Shown in pieces: positions 1 to 7,902 of a DNA stretch of 64,000 nucleotides. The stretch is from JAJDXO01 sp965207535. GTDB lineage: Bacteria; Pseudomonadota; Alphaproteobacteria; Rhodospirillales; UBA2165. The stretch covers positions 124,001-188,000 of the forward strand of contig CBDBMR010000004.1 of NCBI GenBank assembly GCA_965207535.1, written 5' to 3'. The first letter of the stretch is position 1, and each line of letters begins with the position of its first letter. The translations under genes were made by a program, and so were the position numbers. The notes under the pieces are model-generated. The model had not been told where the DNA came from and ran no database searches. It worked only from the letters and a program-made list of their open reading frames with translations.

Positions 1-728
1 CTCTCGACGATCTGGCCGGCATACATGACGACGACATCGTCCGTATATTGGGCGACGATCCCGAGATCGTGGGTAATCAGGATCACCGCCATGTTGCGTT
101 CGGCCTGCTGCCGGCGCAAAAGGTCGAGGATTTGCGCCTGAATGGTCACGTCGAGTGCCGTGGTCGGTTCATCGGCGATCAGCAGTTTGGGCTCGCCGGC
201 GAGCGCAATGGCGATGGCGACGCGCTGACGCATGCCGCCCGACAGGTGCATTGGGAAGCGATCGAGCTGTTGGGCGGCATCGGGAATACCGACCGACTCG
301 ATTAATTCAACGGCGCGCCGTTTGGCCTCCGCACCCGGCATGCCCAAGCGCTTGACCAAGACCTCGGTGATCTGTTTGCCGATTTTCTTGACCGGATTCA
401 GGGACGACATGGGGTCCTGAAACACCATGGCGATTTCGCGGCCCCTGATCTCCCGCATGTCTTTTTCCGGCAACGCCATCAGGTCTCGTCCCTCGAACCG
501 GACCTCACCCTGGTTCAGGACCGATCCGTCCTTTGCCAGGATGTCGATAATGGTACGGGAGAGCACGCTTTTGCCCGATCCGGATTCACCGACGATCCCA
601 AGCGTACGTCCGCGCTCCAGACGAAACGAGACGCCGTCTACGGCGTGGGCCACGCCACGCGGTGTATCGAAATGCGTATATAAATCGACGACTTCCAGCA
701 GCGGTGAAGCCGAGGTTTTAGAATCCAT
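1..728 (-). CDS. Dipeptide/oligopeptide ABC transporter ATP-binding protein (DppD/OppD type), 3' end cut by window edge
   Basis: Reading the minus strand from an ATG at 728 gives an open frame of 242 codons that runs off the window start with no stop. A GAGGG SD lies just upstream. The visible part has Walker A (GESGSGKS, near residue 40), a Q-loop (VFQDPMSSLNP), the ABC signature LSGGMRQR, Walker B (LLIADEPTTALD) and the H-loop (ITHDLG). The VFQDPMSSLNP and EPTTALDVTIQAQ wording is typical of the DppD/OppD subfamily of peptide or nickel importers. The C-terminal oligopeptide-transporter extension would lie outside the window. Permease and binding-protein partners are not in view, so the substrate is unknown. 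Confidence 0.93.
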   Translation of the reverse strand, partial: MDSKTSASPLLEVVDLYTHFDTPRGVAHAVDGVSFRLERGRTLGIVGESGSGKSVLSRTIIDILAKDGSVLNQGEVRFEGRDLMALPEKDMREIRGREIAMVFQDPMSSLNPVKKIGKQITEVLVKRLGMPGAEAKRRAVELIESVGIPDAAQQLDRFPMHLSGGMRQRVAIAIALAGEPKLLIADEPTTALDVTIQAQILDLLRRQQAERNMAVILITHDLGIVAQYTDDVVVMYAGQIVE

Positions 729-945
729 GACCGCCCTCGAGGGCAATCAACCGTTGGTCGCGCATGCCATCCCCAAAATAATTCTTGTCCCAGTTCTGTA
801 GGGCGACGGGTGTTATTTTTTTGATTTGGCGAGACCGAAGCCGTCCCGTAGACAAAGCCTTATTATTTACGTTGCTTTGGTTTAAGCCCAGATAGGCTTC
901 GGCTGTCAAGGCGGGCCGAAAGGAACGGCCCCGCGCCGGTCTCGG

Positions 946-2034
946 CTACATCGGGTCTCCAAGGCGTCCCTGGATTTGCGGCGAATCCGCCGCGTAGCGG
1001 TAGCACCTGAAGACCACGTTGTTGTTGTAGTAGGCCGGGTGGTCGTACTCGACGAAGAACGGGCTGCTGTAATCCCAGACGATCTCTTTTTCCGAGGTCA
1101 CCTCGAAGAGGCGGCCCCACAGGCCTTCGCAGATCAGCGTGTTGCCGTTGGGCAGCCGCTGGCAGCCGCTGATAAACCAGCTGAAGAACGAGCGCGGTGG
1201 GTCGCCGACATATTCCCAGACGATTTCGTTGGTTTTGGGATCGAGCTCAATGACACGGGAGCCGACCTCGGGGCCGTGGTAGCCGACCGGGATCGCCCCG
1301 TTGGCAAAAAACAGGATATTGCCGTTGGGCAGCATTTGGACATCGTGCTGTTGACCAAATTCATAGTCCTGGAGCGCCCAGTCGAATTCCTTGGTCTGCT
1401 TGTTGATGATCGCCATCACGCAGGTATAGCGCTGATTGAAGATGATGTTGCCGTCGTTGGTGGGGGCGACGGTGTTGGCGTGGCCATACTCTCTCCGAAC
1501 CAGGCCGGGATGGATGTGCCACTTTTCCAGGTCCATGTCGGTACCGGCGAACCATTCCCAAACGGTTTCGCCCTCGGGCGACACTTCGATCACGGTATCG
1601 GCATAAATTCCGTCCTCATGTTCCGTGCCGGGCTGGCCGCCCTGCACCCGCGCGGCCTGTTCGTCCGTCAGCAGGCGCCAGCCGGCATAGATGGTATTGC
1701 CGTTGTCCAAACGCCGGAAATCATGGTGCTGGCCGCTGTCCACATGCTCCCAGACAATGTTGCCGTCCCAATCGTACTCGACCAGATGACCTCCCTTGGC
1801 GGGCAGTCCCTGCGGCCCCTCTTTGGTGCGCAACGCGACGAGCAGGTTTCCATTTTCCAACAGGTAGGCGTAGTTGCCGACATCGGACGGCAAGTCCCAG
1901 GAGTGGGCCACCTTACCGTTCATATCGATCACGTAGGTGTTCGGCAGGCCGAGCGGCGTGAACAACGTAAAGCCGGGTGTCGCCTTGTCCTTATCGAAGT
2001 GATTTACCCCGGGTACAACCTGTCTGTTGGGCAT
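946..2034 (-). CDS. Arylsulfotransferase (ASST) family beta-propeller protein, no signal peptide
   Basis: The protein has 362 residues. The ATG at 2034 is preferred because GGGAGGA sits 6-7 nt upstream; an in-frame ATG at 2049 lies upstream of that SD. Repeated blades carry the NGNTI / NGNLL / NGNIL / W(E/D) pattern of the ASST / PQQ-like propeller, for example LPNGNTLICEG and VSPEGETVWEWF. Characterised bacterial arylsulfate sulfotransferases are periplasmic, but no signal sequence is visible here. The two invariant catalytic histidines cannot be confirmed by eye. Function is therefore given only at family level. The gene stands alone, behind an AT-rich upstream stretch (2045-2090) containing the palindrome TTTGATCAAA. 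Confidence 0.8.
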   Translation of the reverse strand: MPNRQVVPGVNHFDKDKATPGFTLFTPLGLPNTYVIDMNGKVAHSWDLPSDVGNYAYLLENGNLLVALRTKEGPQGLPAKGGHLVEYDWDGNIVWEHVDSGQHHDFRRLDNGNTIYAGWRLLTDEQAARVQGGQPGTEHEDGIYADTVIEVSPEGETVWEWFAGTDMDLEKWHIHPGLVRREYGHANTVAPTNDGNIIFNQRYTCVMAIINKQTKEFDWALQDYEFGQQHDVQMLPNGNILFFANGAIPVGYHGPEVGSRVIELDPKTNEIVWEYVGDPPRSFFSWFISGCQRLPNGNTLICEGLWGRLFEVTSEKEIVWDYSSPFFVEYDHPAYYNNNVVFRCYRYAADSPQIQGRLGDPM

Positions 2035-2234
2035 GAGTGTTCCTCCCAATAATAATTTTGATCAAATATTTGTGTGATATTTCGACCGGGGACGGCCGAG
2101 AAATTGTCGTCCCGTCATCCAAATCCGTTGCCTGTCGACCCCCCTGAACGGTGCACGCCTAAGGTGCTGCCTGGGAGGGATCGGGTCAAGACTCAACGGC
2201 CGAAGTCCCGCGACGCGCAAACGAGCAGCGTCGA

Positions 2235-2837
2235 TTAACCGCCCGGCGGATTGTCGCCGTGATCTGAATTGTCGATGAAGTATTTGACCAGGGCGACCGC
2301 TTCCGGCTCATCCCATTCCGCGCCGCCTTCCAGCTTTCCGACTTCGCGGCCCCTGCGGTCGAAGATATACGTGGTCGGCATCTGCCGGACGCCAAACCCG
2401 CGTACGGCGGTGTTCTCTCGATCCAAATAGAGGTCCAGGTTCTTGAGCTTCAGCCGGCGCAACATTTTACGTGCTACCGGTTTGCCGCCCCGATCGATAT
2501 TGATCGCTACGACTTTGAACTCTTCGCCGTCCAGGCTTGCCGCCAAGCGGTCGATCGAGGGCAGTTCGCGTACGCACGGTGCGCACCAGGTGGCCCAAAA
2601 ATTCACCAGGACGACCTTGCCGCCGAAATCCTTCAGCGAAACCGTCTTGCCGTTGCCGTCTTTCCAGGCGGTCTCGGGCCGCGGCCGGGTGCCGGGTGCA
2701 AGCTGGAATACCTCCATGTGGCCTTCGAGCTTGGGTCCATCGGCCGCACGGGCCGGCGCCGAGGCTGCCGAAAAAGCGATGACGACGGCGGAGAGCGCGA
2801 AAGCGCCAAACTTCGTTCCGGCGGTCGACAAGGTCAT
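2235..2837 (-). CDS. TlpA-family periplasmic thiol-disulfide oxidoreductase
   Basis: The protein has 200 residues. The ATG at 2837 was chosen over the upstream in-frame start at 2915 because GAGGA lies 8 nt before it and the protein then begins with a clean signal peptide, cleaved after about residue 31 (PARA/ADG). The AhpC-TSA/thioredoxin core follows, with the redox motif W-C-A-P-C at Cys85 and Cys88 and a cis-proline region (VRQMPTTYIFD). TlpA/ResA-type proteins reduce disulfides in apocytochromes or cupredoxins in the periplasm. No cytochrome-maturation genes are adjacent, so the partner is not known. A variable C-terminal tail ends in GDNPPGG. Confidence 0.88.
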   Translation of the reverse strand: MTLSTAGTKFGAFALSAVVIAFSAASAPARAADGPKLEGHMEVFQLAPGTRPRPETAWKDGNGKTVSLKDFGGKVVLVNFWATWCAPCVRELPSIDRLAASLDGEEFKVVAINIDRGGKPVARKMLRRLKLKNLDLYLDRENTAVRGFGVRQMPTTYIFDRRGREVGKLEGGAEWDEPEAVALVKYFIDNSDHGDNPPGG

Positions 2838-3216
2838 CAACCCGTTCCTCACGATTGGTTTCCACGGCCGCAACGCCAAGAGGCGCCGCCGGCCAGATCC
2901 TATATGTAAGGTCATCGGCGCCGAATGCCAGTTGGCGACGGGTAAAACGTGCGTGACCGGCCAGTGACCGGCGAGCGCCGACGTGTGACGACGTGTGACG
3001 GCGCCGACGAAAGCGGTTTTGGTCGGCCCGGTTGCCGTCCCCCGCTACCCGATTGGCCCGTTAACCGTTTCGTTGAGCAAACATTGCTCCGTCACAATTT
3101 TAACGCGGATTTACAATTGACTAGCTTGTCAGTCCTGTCTCACACTGCATGTGCAGGATTCAAGTCCGGATCCTAACAGAACGCATGTCAGTTCCAATCG
3201 ACCACGGAGGTTCATC
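2838..3216. other. 379-bp divergent intergenic region upstream of tlpA-like gene and aapJ
   Basis: No convincing gene is seen. The stretch holds a tandem duplication of the 10-mer ACGTGTGACG (2981-3000), an inverted repeat GAGCAA-ACA-TTGCTC (3075-3089), and an AT-rich segment with a possible -35 (TTGACT, 3117-3122) but only a poor -10. It must contain the aapJ promoter. The inverted repeat is a possible operator, but that is a guess. Confidence 0.5.
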
Positions 3217-4233
3217 ATGAAATCCACACCTATTCTCGTTGCCGCGGCGGCGGCAGTTGCACTCGTCTCCGGTGCCGCTCAAGCGGCGACCTTGGACGAC
3301 GTCAAATCCAAGGGCGTCCTAGCATGCGGTGTGAGCACGGGGCTTCCCGGCTTCTCGGCGCCGGATGCCAACAAAAACTGGAACGGCATTGATGTTGATG
3401 TTTGCCGTGCTATCGCGGCGGCCGTTCTGGGCGATGCCGGCAAGGTCAAGTTTACCCCGCTGACCGCGAAAGAGCGTTTCACGGCTCTGCAGTCGGGCGA
3501 AATCGATGTTCTCAGCCGGAACACGACCTGGACGCACACCCGTGACACCTCGCTCGGCCTGAACTTCGCCGGCGTCCATTACTACGATGGTCAGGGCTTC
3601 CTGGTCACCAAGAGCCTCGGCGTGAAGAGCGCCAAGGAATTGGACGGCGCGGCGGTCTGCATTCAAGCCGGGACGACGACGGAGTTGAACCTCGCCGACT
3701 ATTTCCGGTTCAACAAGATGCAGTACAAGGCTGTCGTCTTCGACACCTCCGAGCAGACATTGGCCGGTTTCGAGGCCAATCGCTGCGACGTGCTGACCTC
3801 TGATCAGTCACAGCTCTATGCGCTGCGCACCAAAATCAAGAATGCCGCCAACACGGTCGTGCTGCCCGAGGTTATCTCCAAGGAGCCGCTTGGCCCCGTG
3901 GTCCGTCAAGGCGACGACCAGTGGTTCAATATCGTCAAATGGACGCTGAACGCGATGATCAATGCCGAAGAACTCGGCGTCACCTCCAAGAACGTCGATG
4001 CCAAGAAGTCCGACAAGAACCCGGCGGTCGCCCGCCTCGTCAGCGGCACGGGTGACATGGGCAAGAAGCTTGGCCTCGATAACGCCTGGGCCTACCGGAT
4101 CCTCAAGCAGGTCGGAAACTATTCCGAGATTTTCGAGCGCAATGTAGGAGCTGGCTCGCCGCTGAAGATTTCACGGGGCCTAAACGCCCTGTGGAACAAA
4201 GGCGGCATCCTCTACGCACCGCCGATCCGCTAA
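3217..4233 (+). CDS. aapJ: General L-amino acid ABC transporter, periplasmic binding protein AapJ
   Basis: The protein has 338 residues. ATG 3217 follows GGAGG at 3206-3210. A Sec signal peptide (cleavage after SGAAQA, about residue 23) leads into a family 3 solute-binding domain with the characteristic start GVLACGVSTGLPGFS, then NTTWTHTRDTSLGLNF and a conserved C-terminal NVGAGSPLKISRGLNALW. These wordings are those of AapJ, the binding protein of the broad-specificity amino-acid importer of rhizobia and relatives. aapQ, aapM and aapP follow in order on the same strand, completing the importer. A stable hairpin right after the stop probably makes aapJ the most abundant product of the operon. 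Confidence 0.95.
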   Translation: MKSTPILVAAAAAVALVSGAAQAATLDDVKSKGVLACGVSTGLPGFSAPDANKNWNGIDVDVCRAIAAAVLGDAGKVKFTPLTAKERFTALQSGEIDVLSRNTTWTHTRDTSLGLNFAGVHYYDGQGFLVTKSLGVKSAKELDGAAVCIQAGTTTELNLADYFRFNKMQYKAVVFDTSEQTLAGFEANRCDVLTSDQSQLYALRTKIKNAANTVVLPEVISKEPLGPVVRQGDDQWFNIVKWTLNAMINAEELGVTSKNVDAKKSDKNPAVARLVSGTGDMGKKLGLDNAWAYRILKQVGNYSEIFERNVGAGSPLKISRGLNALWNKGGILYAPPIR

Positions 4234-4242
4234 ACGGAATGG

Positions 4243-4275
4243 AAAACCCCTGAGGACACTGGTCTCAGGGGTTTT
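4243..4275 (+). terminator. Hairpin between aapJ and aapQ (partial terminator or mRNA stabiliser)
   Basis: A perfect 12-bp stem, AAAACCCCTGAG (4243-4254) with CTCAGGGGTTTT (4264-4275), encloses a 9-nt loop. The stem itself supplies a four-T run but no long U tract follows. It lies 9 nt after the aapJ stop and 45 nt before aapQ. In binding-protein-dependent transport operons such hairpins commonly protect the upstream mRNA or attenuate downstream transcription; which applies here is not shown. Confidence 0.75.
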
Positions 4276-4320
4276 CACTTTCTGATCTTCGGAGGCACTG
4301 ACTTAAGAAAAGACTGATCG

Positions 4321-5517
4321 ATGGCCGACCAACCGACGTCCGGAGGCGGTTCACAACCATCGAAGCCGCCGCCGTGGAATGACCCAGCCGTCCGCTCAAT
4401 CGTCTTCCAGGCTCTGGCGCTAGTCGTGTTGGGATGGTTCTTCTGGACCATTTTCAACAATACCCTCGCCAATATGGAAACGCGAGGCATCTCCACCGGA
4501 TTCGCCTTCCTCGACCGGGCCGCCGGGTTCGGCATCCTGATGAGTCTTATTCCCTACGACGAGAGCAACTCCTATGGCCGGACTTTCGTCGTCGGTTTGC
4601 TCAATACGGTCCTGGTCGCCTTCCTGGGGATCATTTTGGCGACCATTCTCGGATTCATCATCGGTGTCGCGCGGCTGTCCAACAACTGGGTGATCGCCAA
4701 ATTGGCGGCGGTTTATGTCGAAGTCATCCGCAACATTCCTCTGCTGCTGCAAATTTTCTTCTGGTACATCGCGGTGCTTCAGGCGCTGCCCGGCATCCGC
4801 CAGAGCATCACGTTTGGTGACTCGTTTTATCTCAACAACCGGGGCTTCTTCTTTCCCAAACCCATTTTCGGCGATGGGTTCGGCCTCGTCTGGATCGCAC
4901 TGATTGTCGCCGTCGTTGCGATTCTCTGCCTGAGAAAATGGGCCAGGCGACGGCTTGATCAAACGGGTCAACAGTTCCCGGTCTTTTTTGTCTCAATTGG
5001 GTTGATCATCGGCCTGCCGCTCCTGGTGTTCCTGGTCATGGGCGCGCCGCTGACCTTCGAGTATGCCGAGCTGCAGCGTTTCCGGCTCGCCGGCGGGGCC
5101 AGCATCATCCCGGAGCTGATGGCGTTGCTGTGGGCCCTGACCATGTACACGGCCGCGTTCATCGCGGAAATCGTGCGCGCCGGTATTCTGGCCGTGAGCC
5201 ATGGTCAGACCGAGGCCTCCCGCGCGCTGGGGCTGAAGAACAACCAAACACTGCAGTTGGTGGTTATCCCCCAGGCCATGCGGGTGATCATCCCGCCGCT
5301 GACCAGCCAGTACTTGAATTTGACCAAAAACTCGTCGCTGGCGACGGCCATCGGCTATCCGGATTTGGTGGCGGTTTTCATGGGGACGACACTCAACCAG
5401 ACCGGTCAGGCGGTTGAGATCGTCGCCATGACCATGGCCGTCTATCTATCCATCAGCCTGCTGATTTCCCTGGTGATGAATATCTACAATAGACGAATGG
5501 CGCTGGTGGAACGATGA
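4321..5517 (+). CDS. aapQ: General L-amino acid ABC transporter permease AapQ
   Basis: The protein has 398 residues. It is a HisMQ-type inner-membrane permease, about twice the length of the simple family members, as is usual for AapQ. Hydrophobic segments run through the protein. The permease EAA-loop region near the C-terminus reads AEIVRAGILAVSHGQTEASRALGL, followed by VVIPQAMRVIIPPL, which is the contact with the ATPase. The start ATG 4321 is preceded only by a purine-rich AAGAAAAG. The stop overlaps the aapM start by 4 nt (ATGA), implying translational coupling. With AapM it forms the heterodimeric channel. Confidence 0.94.
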   Translation: MADQPTSGGGSQPSKPPPWNDPAVRSIVFQALALVVLGWFFWTIFNNTLANMETRGISTGFAFLDRAAGFGILMSLIPYDESNSYGRTFVVGLLNTVLVAFLGIILATILGFIIGVARLSNNWVIAKLAAVYVEVIRNIPLLLQIFFWYIAVLQALPGIRQSITFGDSFYLNNRGFFFPKPIFGDGFGLVWIALIVAVVAILCLRKWARRRLDQTGQQFPVFFVSIGLIIGLPLLVFLVMGAPLTFEYAELQRFRLAGGASIIPELMALLWALTMYTAAFIAEIVRAGILAVSHGQTEASRALGLKNNQTLQLVVIPQAMRVIIPPLTSQYLNLTKNSSLATAIGYPDLVAVFMGTTLNQTGQAVEIVAMTMAVYLSISLLISLVMNIYNRRMALVER

Positions 5518-6614
5518 CGACGGCCTGGCGACCTTCACCTGATTTGCCGCCGCCGGCGTCCACCGTCGGCGCCGTCGGCTGGGCGCGCGGCAATCTGTTC
5601 TCGACCTGGCTGAGCACCGTGTTCACTGTCGTCCTGACGCTCATCACCGTCTACTTCCTCTGGCAGATATTGGATTGGGGGGTCTTCAGCGCCGACCTCG
5701 CCGGCAAGGACCAATCGGCCTGCGAAGGCGACGGTGCGTGCTGGGTTTTCATCAAGGACAGGTTCAACTTCTTTATCTACGGGTTCTATCCGGACGCCGA
5801 GCAATGGCGGGTAAACGTCATGTTCTTCCTGCTGGCGGCGCTCATTTTCCCGCATTTCTTCGAGAATGCGCCTTACAAGAGGGCGCTCGGCTGGATATTC
5901 CTGACCGTCTACCCGGTGGTCTCCGGCGTGCTGCTGTTGGGCGGCGTCTTCGGTCTCGAGTTCGTCGATACCGACAAGTGGGGTGGGCTGATGCTCACCC
6001 TGGTATTGTCCTATGTGGGCATCGTCGCGGCGCTGCCCATCGGCATATTGCTGGCGCTCGGCCGGCGTTCCGAGATGCCCGTCATCCGAACCATCTGCGT
6101 GGCCTTCATCGAGCTATGGCGCGGCGTGCCGCTGATCTCGGTGCTGTTCATGGCTTCGGTGATGCTGCCCCTGTTCCTGCCCGAGGGCACCAATTTCAAC
6201 AAGCTGCTCCGGGCGCTCATCGGCATTACCATGTTCCAGTCCGCCTATATGGCGGAGGTGGTCCGGGGAGGCCTGCAGGCGATTCCCAGGGGTCAGTACG
6301 AAGCCGCCGCGGCATTGGGTCTCGGCTATTGGCGCTCCATGTGGCTGGTCATCCTGCCCCAGGCCCTCAAGCTGGTGATTCCCGGCATCGTCAATACCTT
6401 CATCGCGCTGTTCAAGGACACCACTTTGGTGTTGATCATCGGCCTGTTCGAGGTGCTGGGCGGCGTGCAGGCGGCGGTTATTGATCCCGCGTGGCAGAAC
6501 GTGGCCGTGGAGGGCTTTGTCTTCGCTGCGTTTGTCTACTGGATATTCTGCTTTGCCATGTCCCGCTACAGCCAGGCGCTGGAGCGCAAATTGGACACCG
6601 GGCATAATCGATAA
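5514..6614 (+). CDS. aapM: General L-amino acid ABC transporter permease AapM
   Basis: The protein has 366 residues and is the second HisMQ-type permease of the Aap importer. The N-terminal transmembrane segment (FTVVLTLITVYFLWQIL) is followed by a periplasmic insert containing a two-cysteine stretch (SACEGDGACW), as in AapM proteins. The C-terminal half has the EAA loop (AEVVRGGLQAIPRGQYEAAAALGL, then VILPQALKLVIP). It begins inside the aapQ stop codon. 23 nt separate it from aapP. Confidence 0.94.
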   Translation: MTTAWRPSPDLPPPASTVGAVGWARGNLFSTWLSTVFTVVLTLITVYFLWQILDWGVFSADLAGKDQSACEGDGACWVFIKDRFNFFIYGFYPDAEQWRVNVMFFLLAALIFPHFFENAPYKRALGWIFLTVYPVVSGVLLLGGVFGLEFVDTDKWGGLMLTLVLSYVGIVAALPIGILLALGRRSEMPVIRTICVAFIELWRGVPLISVLFMASVMLPLFLPEGTNFNKLLRALIGITMFQSAYMAEVVRGGLQAIPRGQYEAAAALGLGYWRSMWLVILPQALKLVIPGIVNTFIALFKDTTLVLIIGLFEVLGGVQAAVIDPAWQNVAVEGFVFAAFVYWIFCFAMSRYSQALERKLDTGHNR

Positions 6615-6637
6615 CCCTTCAGGGCTGGAGAAAACCC

Positions 6638-7408
6638 ATGAATGAAGCGGCAAGGTCACAAGACAGCGGATCGGATGGCATCATCCAGATGATCGACGTC
6701 AACAAGTGGTTCGGCGAGTTTCATGTCCTCAAGAACATCAATCTCAATGTCGGCGCCGGCGAGCGGATTGTCATCTGCGGACCGTCCGGGTCCGGGAAGT
6801 CGACCGTGATCCGCTGTATCAATCGGCTAGAAGAGCACCAGCGGGGACGGATCATCGTGGACGGGGTGGAGCTCACCAACGACCTCAAGCACATCGAACA
6901 GATCCGTCGCGAGGTCGGTATGTGCTTCCAGCACTTCAACCTGTTCCCCCATCTGACCGTGCTCGACAATCTCTGCCTGGCGCCCCAGTACGTCCGCAAG
7001 GTGCCGCGGGCCGAGGCGGAAGAAACGGCGATGATGTATCTGGAACGGGTCAAGATTCCCGAGCAGGCGGACAAGTTTCCGGGTCAGCTCTCGGGCGGTC
7101 AGCAGCAGCGCGTCGCCATCGCCCGGTCGCTATGCATGAGCCCCAAGATCATGCTGTTCGACGAGCCGACCTCGGCCCTCGATCCCGAGATGATCAAGGA
7201 AGTGCTCGACACCATGATCGAACTTGCCGAGACCGGCATGACCATGCTGTGCGTGACTCATGAGATGGGTTTCGCGAAAACCGTGGCCAACCGGGTGATC
7301 TTCATGGACGGCGGCGAGGTGATCGAATCGAATGAGCCCAACGAGTTCTTCGACAACCCGCAGCACGACCGCACCCAGCTGTTCCTGAGCCAAATCCTGG
7401 CCCATTAG
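6638..7408 (+). CDS. aapP: General L-amino acid ABC transporter ATP-binding protein AapP
   Basis: The protein has 256 residues. Walker A is GPSGSGKST (residues 48-56), the Q-loop reads MCFQHFNLFPHLTVLDN, the signature LSGGQQQR is at 151-158, Walker B is IMLFDEPTSALDPE (171-184) and the H-loop His is at 208. The Q-loop wording is standard for polar amino-acid importers (GlnQ/AapP). GGAG precedes the ATG by about 8 nt. It is the last gene of aapJQMP and energises uptake through AapQM. The parS palindrome begins 17 nt after its stop. Confidence 0.95.
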   Translation: MNEAARSQDSGSDGIIQMIDVNKWFGEFHVLKNINLNVGAGERIVICGPSGSGKSTVIRCINRLEEHQRGRIIVDGVELTNDLKHIEQIRREVGMCFQHFNLFPHLTVLDNLCLAPQYVRKVPRAEAEETAMMYLERVKIPEQADKFPGQLSGGQQQRVAIARSLCMSPKIMLFDEPTSALDPEMIKEVLDTMIELAETGMTMLCVTHEMGFAKTVANRVIFMDGGEVIESNEPNEFFDNPQHDRTQLFLSQILAH

Positions 7409-7425
7409 CGGATCGCCGCCGGCGG

Positions 7426-7441
7426 GTGTTTCACGTGAAAC
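7426..7441. other. parS: parS-like chromosome partition site (perfect ParB palindrome)
   Basis: The 16 bp TGTTTCACGTGAAACA form a perfect palindrome identical to the canonical bacterial parS consensus recognised by ParB/Spo0J. It lies between aapP and tRNA-Val, in non-coding DNA, with no parA, parB, gid or rpmH genes in the window. The match is direct from sequence. That it binds ParB is established for this motif, not shown here. Confidence 0.8.
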
Positions 7442-7555
7442 AAACATTGCTGTCCGGTTTTGATCGGCCGGGTGTGGCCGCCGGTCCGATCCGTATGGGC
7501 TGGAACCAGTCCATTTTCGCTGCGGCTTGCCGCCTGAAGCCCGCAGGGCGAAGAA

Positions 7556-7630
7556 TGGTGGGCGCGGCTGGGATTGAACCAGCGACCCCCGCCGTGTGAA
7601 GACGGTGCTCTCCCGCTGAGCTACGCGCCC
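7556..7630 (-). tRNA. tRNA-Val (anticodon CAC), CCA end encoded
   Basis: The minus strand folds as a full cloverleaf of 75 nt including CCA. The acceptor stem is GGGCGCG/CGCGCCC, followed by TA, a D arm GCTC...GAGC, an anticodon stem CCGTC/GGCGG with loop TTCACAC (anticodon CAC, codon GUG), a 5-nt variable loop GGGTC and a T arm GCTGG-TTCAATC-CCAGC. The discriminator is A and the CCA is genomically encoded. Confidence 0.96.
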
Positions 7631-7650
7631 GCTCCGGGGATGGGGACGGG

Positions 7651-7680
7651 CATATAAGTGGTGCACGCCAAGCCTGTCAA
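7651..7680 (-). promoter_or_regulatory. Promoter of tRNA-Val
   Basis: On the minus strand, a perfect -35 TTGACA (7680-7675) is followed by an 18-nt spacer and a -10 TATATG (7656-7651). It lies 20 nt upstream of the mature tRNA 5' end, as expected for a strong sigma-70 tRNA promoter. Confidence 0.75.
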
Positions 7681-7902
7681 GCGAGGGCGGCTGAGCTTGA
7701 GATATCCGCTCCCCCGGACCTGGAATGCGCCAAACCGCCGGACTGCGTGACGGCGGACATGCAGCCCGCGCCCGCTTCGGCGGGGCCGGAAAATAATTCG
7801 ACGGAAAAACGTCCCGCCCCGCGTTAGGAGGATTGACAGCGCGTGCGAGGACCGGTCCCCAATCGCCAACTGAAATCAACTTTCTTGCGAAAGAGGTTAG
7901 TG

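Noticed and set aside
2949..3176. 75-codon plus-strand frame upstream of aapJ
   Set aside because: Low-complexity, repeat-containing start with no SD or family; it lies in the promoter region.
7130..7879. 249-codon minus-strand frame running through tRNA-Val and parS
   Set aside because: It overlaps a clear tRNA, its promoter and aapP, and has no domain.
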